Of a DNA stretch of 38,521 nucleotides, positions 1-5,925 are shown one piece after another. The stretch comes from a virus: the IMG/VR virus record IMGVR_UViG_3300020445_000017, positions 1-38,521 of that record, one strand, 5' to 3'. The translations under genes and the position numbers were made by a program. The notes beneath the pieces were generated by a model. That model did not search any database and was not told the DNA's origin. It saw only the letters and a list, made by a program, of their open reading frames with translations. Position 1 is the stretch's first letter; each line of letters begins with the position of its first letter.

Positions 1-92
1 ACAGTGTAATTAACAATACCTATCACCTTCCGATCATCTACCGGAAGAGTGAAAGTTGTACTGCGCATCCTATTAGGAAGTTCTGTTCTCAC
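1..92 (-). CDS. Partial hypothetical protein, cut by left edge
   Basis: An open frame enters from position 92 and runs off the left edge without a stop. The likely start is GTG at 92-90, with a GGA element about ten bases upstream; an in-frame ATG at 68-66 is the alternative. The visible N-terminus reads VRTELPNRMRSTTFTLPVDD and continues with short alternating hydrophobic residues. I do not recognise a family securely. It follows the membrane-protein gene ending at 106 by 13 bases and is probably the next gene of the same leftward operon. About 30 residues are visible, too few for a functional call. Confidence 0.5.
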   Translation of the reverse strand, partial: MRTELPNRMRSTTFTLPVDDRKVIGIVNYT

Positions 93-105
93 CTTATTAT
101 TTTCC

Positions 106-321
106 TTAATTAAAGTCATCCTTGTGTGCCTCTATAAACTGATAAAGACCAATATTAGTCTCCTTTATCTGTTCTATCTCCACCCACATTGTTTCGACTA
201 CAGCCATCATATTAAAGATAGTTAAGATATTTGCAATCATTAATGCCATTGTAATCAGTAAAATAGTCCACACTATAAGATTACTAGTGTACGCTTCTAG
301 CTGAATCTTGAAGTCTTTCAT
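106..321 (-). CDS. Small single-pass membrane protein
   Basis: This 71-residue protein has one strong hydrophobic segment at about residues 14-37, after a short N-terminus starting MKDFKIQ. A charged C-terminal tail rich in Glu, Lys and His follows. The ATG at 321 has a very strong GGAGGT Shine-Dalgarno site seven bases upstream. That site lies inside the preceding 56-residue ORF, so translation is probably coupled. A single-span phage protein of this size could be a holin-like, superinfection-exclusion or anchoring protein, but nothing in the sequence decides between these. It sits at the distal end of the leftward accessory operon. Confidence 0.75.
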   Translation of the reverse strand: MKDFKIQLEAYTSNLIVWTILLITMALMIANILTIFNMMAVVETMWVEIEQIKETNIGLYQFIEAHKDDFN

Positions 322-454
322 GTGCTACCTCCGATCTTTTATCTAATAAATTATCTAAGTGTTTTTGCCATATAGGCCTAGCGCCTTCCGGAGCTGTTGC
401 TACCATTCGACGCAATTTCTCTATTCTATTCAAAAATAATAAATAATCACCCAT
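284..454 (-). CDS. Small hypothetical protein (56 aa)
   Basis: The ATG at 454-452 overlaps the stop of the oxygenase gene by one base (TAATG), and the frame runs 56 codons to a TAG at 284. The protein starts MGDYLLFLNRIEKLRRMV, is charged and helical in character, and has no Cys or membrane segment. Its 3' end overlaps the next gene by 38 bases and contains that gene's GGAGGT ribosome site, typical of a translationally coupled phage cassette. I do not recognise a family. Support for coding comes from the stop-start coupling and the lack of space around it. Confidence 0.6.
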   Translation of the reverse strand: MGDYLLFLNRIEKLRRMVATAPEGARPIWQKHLDNLLDKRSEVAHERLQDSARSVH

Positions 455-1002
455 TATGTTTTTTCCTTATAATGTAAAAATAATTGTGTTTGGTACAGCC
501 CTAAAAATTCCTCTCTCCCGTGTCGTAATTTAGAACCATTATAAATTAGAGCGTCGGTTGGGTATAATAATATATCCTCCCGTTCGCCGTCTAATTCTTC
601 AATATATATAGGCCAACAATAACCCGCAGGACCTTTACTTCCCATATTAATAGTAACTGAATACTCTAGTTCTTCGTCGTCCATATGGGGTTTTAAATAA
701 GATCCTTCTGCATATATCCTATAAAAACTTCTAATTCTTTCTAGTTTCTGCCCTGTTATCTCTTCCATTCTTTTATGACACAGTTTTAACATAGCTTTTG
801 CCAGAGGTTCATTAGTTCCTTGTATGTCTATACAATGACCGCAGAAGTCTTCGTGTTTAGTTATAATACCTCTTCCTCCTGGTGAAAATATTGCGTCTTT
901 ATAAGCTATCAAATAAGCATAATCATCAAATAACTGCGCTATGTCTTTTGAAATAAAATTTTCTACTTTTCTTTTTATAAGTTTAGCTTCTTTACAACTC
1001 AT
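454..1002 (-). CDS. 2OG-Fe(II) oxygenase (prolyl-4-hydroxylase-like)
   Basis: This is a double-stranded beta-helix dioxygenase of about 182 residues. Counting from the ATG at 1002, the iron ligands are visible as HMD (His106, Asp108) and a distal His161 in LRHGREE, followed by a QTQLFLHY strand that closes the fold. The usual Arg ten residues after the distal His is not obvious. Arg163 or Gln171 may bind 2-oxoglutarate instead. Such oxygenases are frequent auxiliary genes of marine phages; the substrate (protein Pro/Lys, nucleic acid or small molecule) cannot be read from sequence. I chose ATG 1002 over GTG 1008 because it makes an ATGA overlap with the upstream gene and has AAAGAG at good spacing. 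Confidence 0.8.
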   Translation of the reverse strand: MSCKEAKLIKRKVENFISKDIAQLFDDYAYLIAYKDAIFSPGGRGIITKHEDFCGHCIDIQGTNEPLAKAMLKLCHKRMEEITGQKLERIRSFYRIYAEGSYLKPHMDDEELEYSVTINMGSKGPAGYCWPIYIEELDGEREDILLYPTDALIYNGSKLRHGREEFLGLYQTQLFLHYKEKT

Positions 1003-1214
1003 ATACACTCTTTAGATTTTTTGCCGCGAGCCTCAACTCCACCTTCTACGTTTAGACGACAGTTCTCGGCGGGCAGTGCTACTTCGCCTTGACTATCACA
1101 TTGAGGACAATCGTGTTCTACCAAGTCTGGTGTACTTACAACTCTAATAAAGCCATTGCCATCACAACGAGGGCAGATAGCTTTAACGTCGTGCTTTCCC
1201 GTTAGATCTACCAT
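999..1214 (-). CDS. DnaJ-type zinc-finger small protein
   Basis: This 71-residue protein has two CxxCxxxG units: CPRCDGNGF near residue 14 and CPQCDSQGE near residue 36. This is the repeat style of the DnaJ central zinc domain, reduced to a pair able to bind one zinc. No J domain is present, so it is not a co-chaperone in the DnaJ sense. Small zinc proteins of this type are common in tailed phages and their roles are mostly unknown. The start ATG at 1214 lies inside the end of the ribbon-helix-helix gene, overlapping it by 32 bases. The gene ends in an ATGA overlap with the oxygenase gene. Confidence 0.7.
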   Translation of the reverse strand: MVDLTGKHDVKAICPRCDGNGFIRVVSTPDLVEHDCPQCDSQGEVALPAENCRLNVEGGVEARGKKSKECI

Positions 1215-1362
1215 TTTTTTTCTTCAATTCTTTCTCTATTAAATAGTCTATTACTTTTTGTACACTAACAGCAACCCCAAATTTCTTTGCAGCCATATTA
1301 GTTAATTTTTGGTGTGTATCGGTTGATACACTTACTGATTTAAATCTACTTATATCAGGCAT
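1183..1362 (-). CDS. Ribbon-helix-helix (CopG/Arc-like) DNA-binding protein
   Basis: This small basic protein has the strand SVSVSTDTHQKL followed by two helices ending in VQKVIDYLIEKELKKK, the layout of a ribbon-helix-helix dimer. A lysine/arginine tail follows. The ATG at 1362 is preferred over an upstream ATG at 1386 because AAAGGAGA lies directly before it, giving 59 residues. It is the first gene downstream of the leftward promoter at about 1426-1397, so it may repress its own operon or the overlapping rightward promoter. That regulatory role is inference; the fold call rests on the pattern of hydrophobic residues only. Confidence 0.6.
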   Translation of the reverse strand: MPDISRFKSVSVSTDTHQKLTNMAAKKFGVAVSVQKVIDYLIEKELKKKNGRSNGKARR

Positions 1363-1396
1363 GTTATTTTCTCCTTTTGTTAACATATTCTATGGG

Positions 1397-1426
1397 ACTA
1401 TATAGGGTAATTATTATATTTGACAA
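1397..1426 (-). promoter_or_regulatory. Leftward sigma70-type promoter
   Basis: TTGTCA at 1426-1421 and TATAGT at 1402-1397 are separated by 18 bases; TATATA two bases upstream would give a 16-base spacer. A perfect TATAAT also lies inside the spacer but lacks a good -35. Transcription would start near 1390, about 28 bases before the RHH gene start at 1362. The -35 shares its bases with the -35 of the rightward promoter described separately. Confidence 0.55.
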
Positions 1427-1447
1427 GAGTTTATTTTAAATTATTAT
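1420..1447 (+). promoter_or_regulatory. Rightward sigma70-type promoter for candidate sRNA
   Basis: A perfect TTGACA at 1420-1425 is followed after 16 bases by TATTAT at 1442-1447. The predicted start is near 1454. No plus-strand reading frame follows. Instead a strong terminator lies about 20 bases further on, so the likely product is a short RNA. Confidence 0.5.
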
Positions 1448-1453
1448 GAAATA

Positions 1454-1508
1454 ATCTTCTCACCTTCATATGTCGGTAACTTTTCTTAGTTACCGGCATT
1501 TTTCTTTT
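1454..1508 (+). ncRNA. Candidate short plus-strand RNA (about 55 nt)
   Basis: The segment lies between a rightward promoter (TTGACA/TATTAT) and a rightward intrinsic terminator, with no reading frame on that strand. Its 5' part is pyrimidine-rich (CTTCTCACCTTC), followed by the terminator hairpin. CACCTT is complementary to AAGGTG-type ribosome-binding sequence, so base pairing with mRNA leaders is conceivable. The transcript would be antisense to the intergenic leader below the nuclease-like gene (1521-1802). It could also be a by-product of terminating rightward leakage. The call is from sequence layout only. Confidence 0.4.
1470..1508 (+). terminator. Rho-independent terminator, rightward
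   Basis: A 12-bp stem pairs 1470-1481 with 1488-1499 around the loop TTTCTT, followed by TTTTTCTTTT ending at 1508. The only non-Watson-Crick position is 1473/1496, which is a G-U pair in plus-strand RNA but an A-C mismatch in minus-strand RNA. The T-run also lies on the plus-strand downstream side. Both facts point to function on the plus strand. Confidence 0.7.
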
Positions 1509-1520
1509 AAAAACAAATAG

Positions 1521-1802
1521 TTAGACGTATATAATTTTTACGTCTAAATTTTTAGCTGATTTGTTTTTTACCCTATTTATTAGCGAACCGTCTTTTCTAT
1601 AGCATTTTGATTTGACGTCGTACAAATCCACGGTCCCCGTTTCGCTATTCACGACAATTAAATCAGCCGGACCGCGACCACCTAACTCGTAATAAACATG
1701 AGTGTCTGGTTTATTTAGAAATTTCATCGCAGCTTTTAATTCATTACGAATACCGAGTTGTGATTTATGTTTGTGACTAATGTCTTTTGATTGTGTAGCC
1801 AT
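1521..1802 (-). CDS. PD-(D/E)XK nuclease-like small protein
   Basis: This 93-residue protein shows the restriction-like nuclease pattern. A helix contains Glu21 (GIRNELKAAMKF); then Asp47 lies in GPADLIVV and the D-x-K end of the motif lies in DLYDVKSK (Asp62, Lys64). This matches Holliday-junction-resolvase-like and other small PD-(D/E)XK folds, which cut DNA with metal ions. In this position, at the end of the replication block after polymerase and a zinc ribbon, a role in recombination, host DNA breakdown or branched-DNA clean-up is plausible. The length is short for the family, and catalysis is inferred from the motif alone. It overlaps the upstream zinc-ribbon gene by 26 bases. Confidence 0.6.
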   Translation of the reverse strand: MATQSKDISHKHKSQLGIRNELKAAMKFLNKPDTHVYYELGGRGPADLIVVNSETGTVDLYDVKSKCYRKDGSLINRVKNKSAKNLDVKIIYV

Positions 1803-1983
1803 CTTCTAAATAATTAAATGTAACTTTACCGTTGATGTGTTGAGTGTGTCTAGCCTTGCACGTTAAGCACTGATAGATTCTTTTTTCATCACCAGTAACT
1901 AAACGAATAAAAGGAACGTAAGCACTGCAGCTTTCACAAACACCAAGAGTAATTTCTACTGGATCTTTATCCGTGTATGTCAC
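1777..1983 (-). CDS. Zinc-ribbon protein (GTG start)
   Basis: This 68-residue protein has two CxxC knuckles, CESC near residue 16 and CLTC near residue 39, spaced as in a zinc ribbon and joined by beta-prone sequence. The start is GTG at 1983, with GGAG nine bases upstream inside the polymerase gene; it overlaps the end of the polymerase by 17 bases. No catalytic residues are visible. Such ribbons in phages bind nucleic acid or partner proteins. Given its position between polymerase and the nuclease-like gene, an accessory replication role is a reasonable guess but unproven. Confidence 0.65.
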   Translation of the reverse strand: MTYTDKDPVEITLGVCESCSAYVPFIRLVTGDEKRIYQCLTCKARHTQHINGKVTFNYLEDGYTIKRH

Positions 1984-3829
1984 CCCAAGTATCTCCTTCC
2001 TCGTAATCTATTTTGTTTGGCACTTGTAGCTCAATCGCTTCTTCCATAAGCTTAACAATTTTCTCTGCGTGCTGTACGCTTTCAACTGATATATCAAGTT
2101 CATCATGTATTTGTATATGGGGAATCACCCCCTCTCTGTACAAGGCCAACATAGCTTTTTTTGTCATGTCCGCAGCTGATCCTTGGATCAACTTGTTCAA
2201 AGCTTTGTACGTGAACGCGCGTTTAGTCATACCAGGACCATACTCACTTAAAGCATCTTCATATGTTAATGGTTTACCTACATTAAATCCATGCGGTTCC
2301 CACATATCAAAATGACACAGCCGTCCTGCTAAAGTTCTTATCTTCCCTTTATTGTTTGCTCTTTGAGAAACTTTTCTACTTAACTCATGCACAAAAGGAA
2401 CCATCTGTTTATAAGTCTTCCAAATATTTTCTGCTTCTTCTTTAGTTGAACCTAACTCACCCATTAATTTATTCTTACCCATTCCATACATCATACCAAG
2501 ATTGATTGTCTTAGCTTGTTTACGTTCAATGTTTGCCATGTCTGCTACCATCTGGTGGAAGTCTGCTTCCCCCTTGTGATACTTCTCTACGATTTCTTCT
2601 ACACCAGGTATAGGTGGTGTGTATGCATGCGCAAAGTGTACTAATATTCTAGGCTCTTGTTGAGCGTAGTCAAAGCACCCCCATTTACATCCTTCTTCTG
2701 GAAGGAAGATAGATCTAATCATAGGACCTATAACTTTATGTTTAGCAGGTATCTGTTGTAAGTTAGGGTTAGCATAACTAAACCTCCCTGTTACAGTACC
2801 ACCTGCATCTGATCTTAGTTGATTAATGTTAGCATGAATACGTCCTTTGTGTTCGTGCTTAACTATTGAATCTATAAATGTTGTGTGTGCTTTGTTAAAC
2901 TCTCTAGCTACTGCAATACTTTCCACTAGATCATTACTATGATGCTTCATAAAGTTTTTAGTAAAACTAGGAGCACCTTTTTCAGTCTTGTCGTAATCAA
3001 TTTTAAGCTTATCAAATAATTTTTGTATAGAAGAAGCCGCCCATATATCTAGGTCAATTCCTGTTTTCTCTTTAATGTTATGTAGTATTTTCTTTTCTCT
3101 AGTTATGAAATCTTTTTTAATTTCTGCTGCTCTTTCTAAGTCTACTCGAACTCCTTTAAATGTCATGTCTACTAACATAGGAAATAAATCTGTCTCTAGT
3201 TTAAGTATGTCCTCTAGGTCTTGATCACTTATATCTTTTTGTAATGCATCCCAAAGTTTCAGAGTAGCTTCCGCGTCTCTCTCTGCATAATCACCTACAT
3301 ATATAGCAGGTAAGTCAGCCATACCTGACTTAGGATCAACACCAAAAGCTTTAGCAGCTTGTCTTAAAACACTCTCATCTTTACCTGTCTTTATATAATC
3401 TTTAGCTACTGAATCTAATGTAAAACTAAATCTGTTTTCATTTATTAAACTTGCCGCGATCATAGTATCTACGATCTTACCTTTAAGTTTAAAGCCGCGG
3501 GCCGCGATCCACGATACGTCGTACATGGCATTATGAAATATCTTAGTGGCCTCGGTGTTAACTACATTCTTCTCGAACCATCTCCAAACCATTCCTGGAT
3601 CAATATTACCTGCTACATGTCCGATAGGTAGATAACCTTTCCAACCATCAACCGCTACAGCTATGCCAATGATTTTTCCATCGCCTCTAATGGCACCTGG
3701 ACCCATCTTCGTTAAGTTTGGATCGTTTGTTTCTAAGTCGATTGCTATCTTAGTAGCTTTAGTTAAGTCTGGTAACTGTTGGGGAGCATTCCAATTAGTA
3801 TCAGGTAAGAATAAATTACCTTGTTTCAT
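1967..3829 (-). CDS. polA: DNA polymerase family A with 3'-5' exonuclease
   Basis: This 620-residue replicative polymerase has an intact proofreading domain: Asp31 and Glu33 in AIDLETND, Asn100 to Asp104 in FHNAMYD, and Tyr181 to Asp185 in YAERD. The polymerase domain has motif A with Asp387 (FDYAQQEPR), motif B Arg436, Lys440 and Tyr448 (RKQAKTINLGMMYG), and motif C His575-Asp576-Glu577. No 5' nuclease domain is present, as in T7-type phage enzymes. The residue matching E. coli Pol I Phe762 is Leu444; this position affects nucleotide selection and varies among marine phage polymerases. The start ATG 3829 makes an ATGA overlap with the DUF3310 gene. It acts in phage genome replication with the primase, SSB and helicases encoded nearby. 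Confidence 0.96.
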   Translation of the reverse strand: MKQGNLFLPDTNWNAPQQLPDLTKATKIAIDLETNDPNLTKMGPGAIRGDGKIIGIAVAVDGWKGYLPIGHVAGNIDPGMVWRWFEKNVVNTEATKIFHNAMYDVSWIAARGFKLKGKIVDTMIAASLINENRFSFTLDSVAKDYIKTGKDESVLRQAAKAFGVDPKSGMADLPAIYVGDYAERDAEATLKLWDALQKDISDQDLEDILKLETDLFPMLVDMTFKGVRVDLERAAEIKKDFITREKKILHNIKEKTGIDLDIWAASSIQKLFDKLKIDYDKTEKGAPSFTKNFMKHHSNDLVESIAVAREFNKAHTTFIDSIVKHEHKGRIHANINQLRSDAGGTVTGRFSYANPNLQQIPAKHKVIGPMIRSIFLPEEGCKWGCFDYAQQEPRILVHFAHAYTPPIPGVEEIVEKYHKGEADFHQMVADMANIERKQAKTINLGMMYGMGKNKLMGELGSTKEEAENIWKTYKQMVPFVHELSRKVSQRANNKGKIRTLAGRLCHFDMWEPHGFNVGKPLTYEDALSEYGPGMTKRAFTYKALNKLIQGSAADMTKKAMLALYREGVIPHIQIHDELDISVESVQHAEKIVKLMEEAIELQVPNKIDYEEGDTWGDIHG

Positions 3830-4050
3830 TTATATTGCTCTTTCAGTTTATTTAAAAACCAAATAGCTTTATCTAAATCTTCTATAGGTTTTTTCTTCCA
3901 TTCATGGCGCCAGATATATTTCATAGCTGAGCCTTGTAAATAATATCTAAAGCCGTAGCCTTGACATGCTTTGATCGCATCAATGCAACCAATATCACCT
4001 TTATTATAATGCGATGGGTGATTCACCGGATCGTGTTTCTTTTTCTTCAT
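3826..4050 (-). CDS. DUF3310 family protein
   Basis: This 74-residue protein shows the DUF3310 signature: DPVNHPSHYNKG at residues 7-18, then a helical region YLQGSAMKYIWRHEWKK and a closing EDLDKAIWFLNKL. Members are widespread in phages, and some are annotated as nucleotide-kinase-related without firm biochemistry. The gene is coupled on both sides by ATGA overlaps, to the UvrD-like helicase before it and the polymerase after it. It is therefore expressed with the replication proteins. A role in nucleotide metabolism or replication is plausible, not shown. Confidence 0.85.
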   Translation of the reverse strand: MKKKKHDPVNHPSHYNKGDIGCIDAIKACQGYGFRYYLQGSAMKYIWRHEWKKKPIEDLDKAIWFLNKLKEQYK

Positions 4051-5627
4051 GCAGATTCCTCCAATAAATCTCTGTAATTTAAGTTTGCAGATAGATCATA
4101 TTTTTTTGGATCTACTATAATTAATTCATATTTAGCTCTAGTAACTGCAACATACCATTTTCTATATCGCTCTGCTCCCCCATGATTTTTTTCTGCCCAA
4201 GATATATCGCTGAAAAGAACTACGACATCTGCCTCTGCTCCTTTAATGGAACTTATAGTAGACACTCTAACCTGAGAAGGATCGGTAAGTTTTCTACCAG
4301 AGTTTAAGATACCTTTAATGAATTGAATATCTTCGTCAGGTAATTTTAAAAAAGCTTCATCCCAAGGAGCATCGGTTAACAAACCAAACTTCTCTTTACA
4401 ATCCTTTAAGGTGTAGTTTTCTAAATCATCTGGTGCTTTCTTTCCTGATTTATAACCACGCTTAACATTAGTTTTTAAATAACCGTATATATTTTTAATC
4501 TTAGCCCCTGTAAGTTCATGTCCGTCAAGGAACCTACCCCAGTCTTCAATAGCGTTAATTTTATCTTCACTCATAGATGTAGAATGTCTGCTGTCGTATT
4601 TTATACCTGCACTTTTAAGAGCGTCGCTGGGTTCTTTTAACATAGCATTAGTAGCAGCGAGAACTAAGACTGTCTTAGAATTATTATTATCTATGAACTC
4701 CTTAAGCGGAGGTACGATACCTCCAAAAGAAAAAGCTCTTTTTATTTTTCCTTCGCGGTCCACTGGTAGATACTCTTTAGGTATTCTTTCCCAGTCTTTT
4801 TCTATGATTCTTTCCGCTAGTGTGTGCATCTTTCTAGGAACTCTGTAAGACTGCTTTAACAACTCAGTTTTAAAGCCTTCTCTTGTAGCAAATGATCTAA
4901 ACTTTTCTACGTTGGCTCCCGCCCAAACATAAATAGCTTGATCATCATCTCCTGCTATGTGTGTAACACCTGCATTTTCCATAAGTCTTTCTATACAGTC
5001 CCATTGTATATTACTTAAGTCCTGGGCTTCATCTATAATTAAAACTTTGTAAGTAGGGAATGTATCCTTTTTTGCAAACTCAATTAGATAATCATTGTAG
5101 TCGTATAAACCTCTGTCTCTTTTAAATTTTTTATAGTGTTCGTCTAATAGATAAGTAATGTCTCTTTTAATTCTGGTGTCTGTGTGTGAGTCAAAAGCTT
5201 CTTCGATAGTTTGTTTACGACAAGCAGCAAGATTAACTAAAAACAAGTAAGGATTTTTTCTGTTTAGTAATTTACCATCATGGTCATAAGGGTTTTCCCA
5301 TGTATTGTATTTTGCTTCTAGATTAAAATTAACCATTTTTCCAAGGTCAGCATAGTCACCCGCTTGCATAGTATTTTCTCTTACATCAGGACATTGTGCG
5401 TGCGCAAGAGAGTGTAGAGTCCTAAAGTTTTCAAATGCTCTCGGTGAATTTTTAAACTGTGGGAATGTTTTAATTGCTCTTGTCTTTGCTTCGTTCGCAG
5501 CAACTTTAGTAAAAGAAATATAAGCTATATCGCACGGGTCTATTCCGTCTGCTATATATTTTTCTACCTGCTCAATTAGTGTAGTAGTTTTACCAGTGCC
5601 CGGAGGGCCTATCCAAAATTTATTCAT
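4047..5627 (-). CDS. UvrD/Rep-like superfamily 1 DNA helicase
   Basis: This 526-residue helicase has all SF1A motifs in order: Walker A GPPGTGKTT (residues 7-15), motif Ia SFTKVAANE, motif II DEAQD (199-203), motif III GDDDQAIYVWAG (226-237), motif IV SYR (260-262), motif V STISSIKGAEAD (456-467) and motif VI VAVTRA (493-498). It should unwind DNA by translocating 3' to 5' with ATP and probably serves replication or recombination-linked restart. It is shorter than UvrD (about 720 residues), so the 1B/2B subdomains are reduced. The start ATG 5627 has a GAAG element upstream, and the stop overlaps DUF3310 as ATGA. Confidence 0.95.
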   Translation of the reverse strand: MNKFWIGPPGTGKTTTLIEQVEKYIADGIDPCDIAYISFTKVAANEAKTRAIKTFPQFKNSPRAFENFRTLHSLAHAQCPDVRENTMQAGDYADLGKMVNFNLEAKYNTWENPYDHDGKLLNRKNPYLFLVNLAACRKQTIEEAFDSHTDTRIKRDITYLLDEHYKKFKRDRGLYDYNDYLIEFAKKDTFPTYKVLIIDEAQDLSNIQWDCIERLMENAGVTHIAGDDDQAIYVWAGANVEKFRSFATREGFKTELLKQSYRVPRKMHTLAERIIEKDWERIPKEYLPVDREGKIKRAFSFGGIVPPLKEFIDNNNSKTVLVLAATNAMLKEPSDALKSAGIKYDSRHSTSMSEDKINAIEDWGRFLDGHELTGAKIKNIYGYLKTNVKRGYKSGKKAPDDLENYTLKDCKEKFGLLTDAPWDEAFLKLPDEDIQFIKGILNSGRKLTDPSQVRVSTISSIKGAEADVVVLFSDISWAEKNHGGAERYRKWYVAVTRAKYELIIVDPKKYDLSANLNYRDLLEESA

Positions 5628-5638
5628 TTAGTCTTCTT

Positions 5639-5719
5639 TCATATTATATATATTAAATAAACATTCGTATAAATTACAAAAAAAGTCAAAAGAAAAATAA
5701 TGTACTCAAAAGGGCTCAT
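5639..5719 (-). CDS. 26-residue hydrophobic micro-protein
   Basis: A 26-codon frame starts at ATG 5719-5717, forming an ATGA overlap with the stop of the HTH gene, and ends with TGA at 5639, twelve bases before the helicase start. The product begins MSPFEYIIFLLTFFVIYTN and is almost entirely hydrophobic, enough for one membrane span. Its placement fills the otherwise 88-base AT-rich gap, and the coupling is exact. Phage micro-proteins of this kind may alter membranes or regulate partner proteins, but no function can be read here. AT-rich DNA favours Phe/Ile codons, so an accidental frame is possible. Confidence 0.4.
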   Translation of the reverse strand: MSPFEYIIFLLTFFVIYTNVYLIYII

Positions 5720-5925
5720 TTAGTGTTGTCTTCTAACCAATTAATTAGTCCTTGCTCTAAAAAGTAAGGAGTATTTCCTATACGAATATATGGGACTATG
5801 AATGTGCCGTGCCGAATTTTGCGTCTTAATGTATCTTGTTCAAAACCGCGCGGTATTCCACGATCTTCCATCCAATCTCTTACCTTGGCTATGTGAACGT
5901 ATTGATTAGAAAGGGCTGTTGTCAT
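5716..5925 (-). CDS. Helix-turn-helix (excisionase/AlpA-like) protein
   Basis: This 69-residue protein has an N-terminal helix (HIAKVRDWMEDRG) and a basic turn-helix (TLRRKIRHGTFIV). A beta-hairpin (YIRIGNTPYFLEQ) and a final helix GLINWLEDN follow. This order fits small winged-helix MerR/AlpA/excisionase-type DNA-binding proteins. In such families the protein bends DNA at recombination sites or regulates a promoter. No integrase gene is in the window, so excision is not supported and regulation is as likely. It overlaps the primase gene by 20 bases and the micro-ORF by an ATGA. Confidence 0.5.
   Translation of the reverse strand: MTTALSNQYVHIAKVRDWMEDRGIPRGFEQDTLRRKIRHGTFIVPYIRIGNTPYFLEQGLINWLEDNTK

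Noticed and set aside
1470-1499. The same hairpin read as a leftward terminator after the nuclease-like gene
   Set aside because: On the minus strand one stem pair becomes A-C, and the sequence after the stem is TATGAAGG, not a T-run.
5628-5715. Possible leftward promoter before the UvrD-like helicase (TTGACT near 5688)
   Set aside because: No acceptable -10 box lies 16-18 bases downstream; the AT-rich run gives many weak matches. The coupled micro-ORF explains the gap better.
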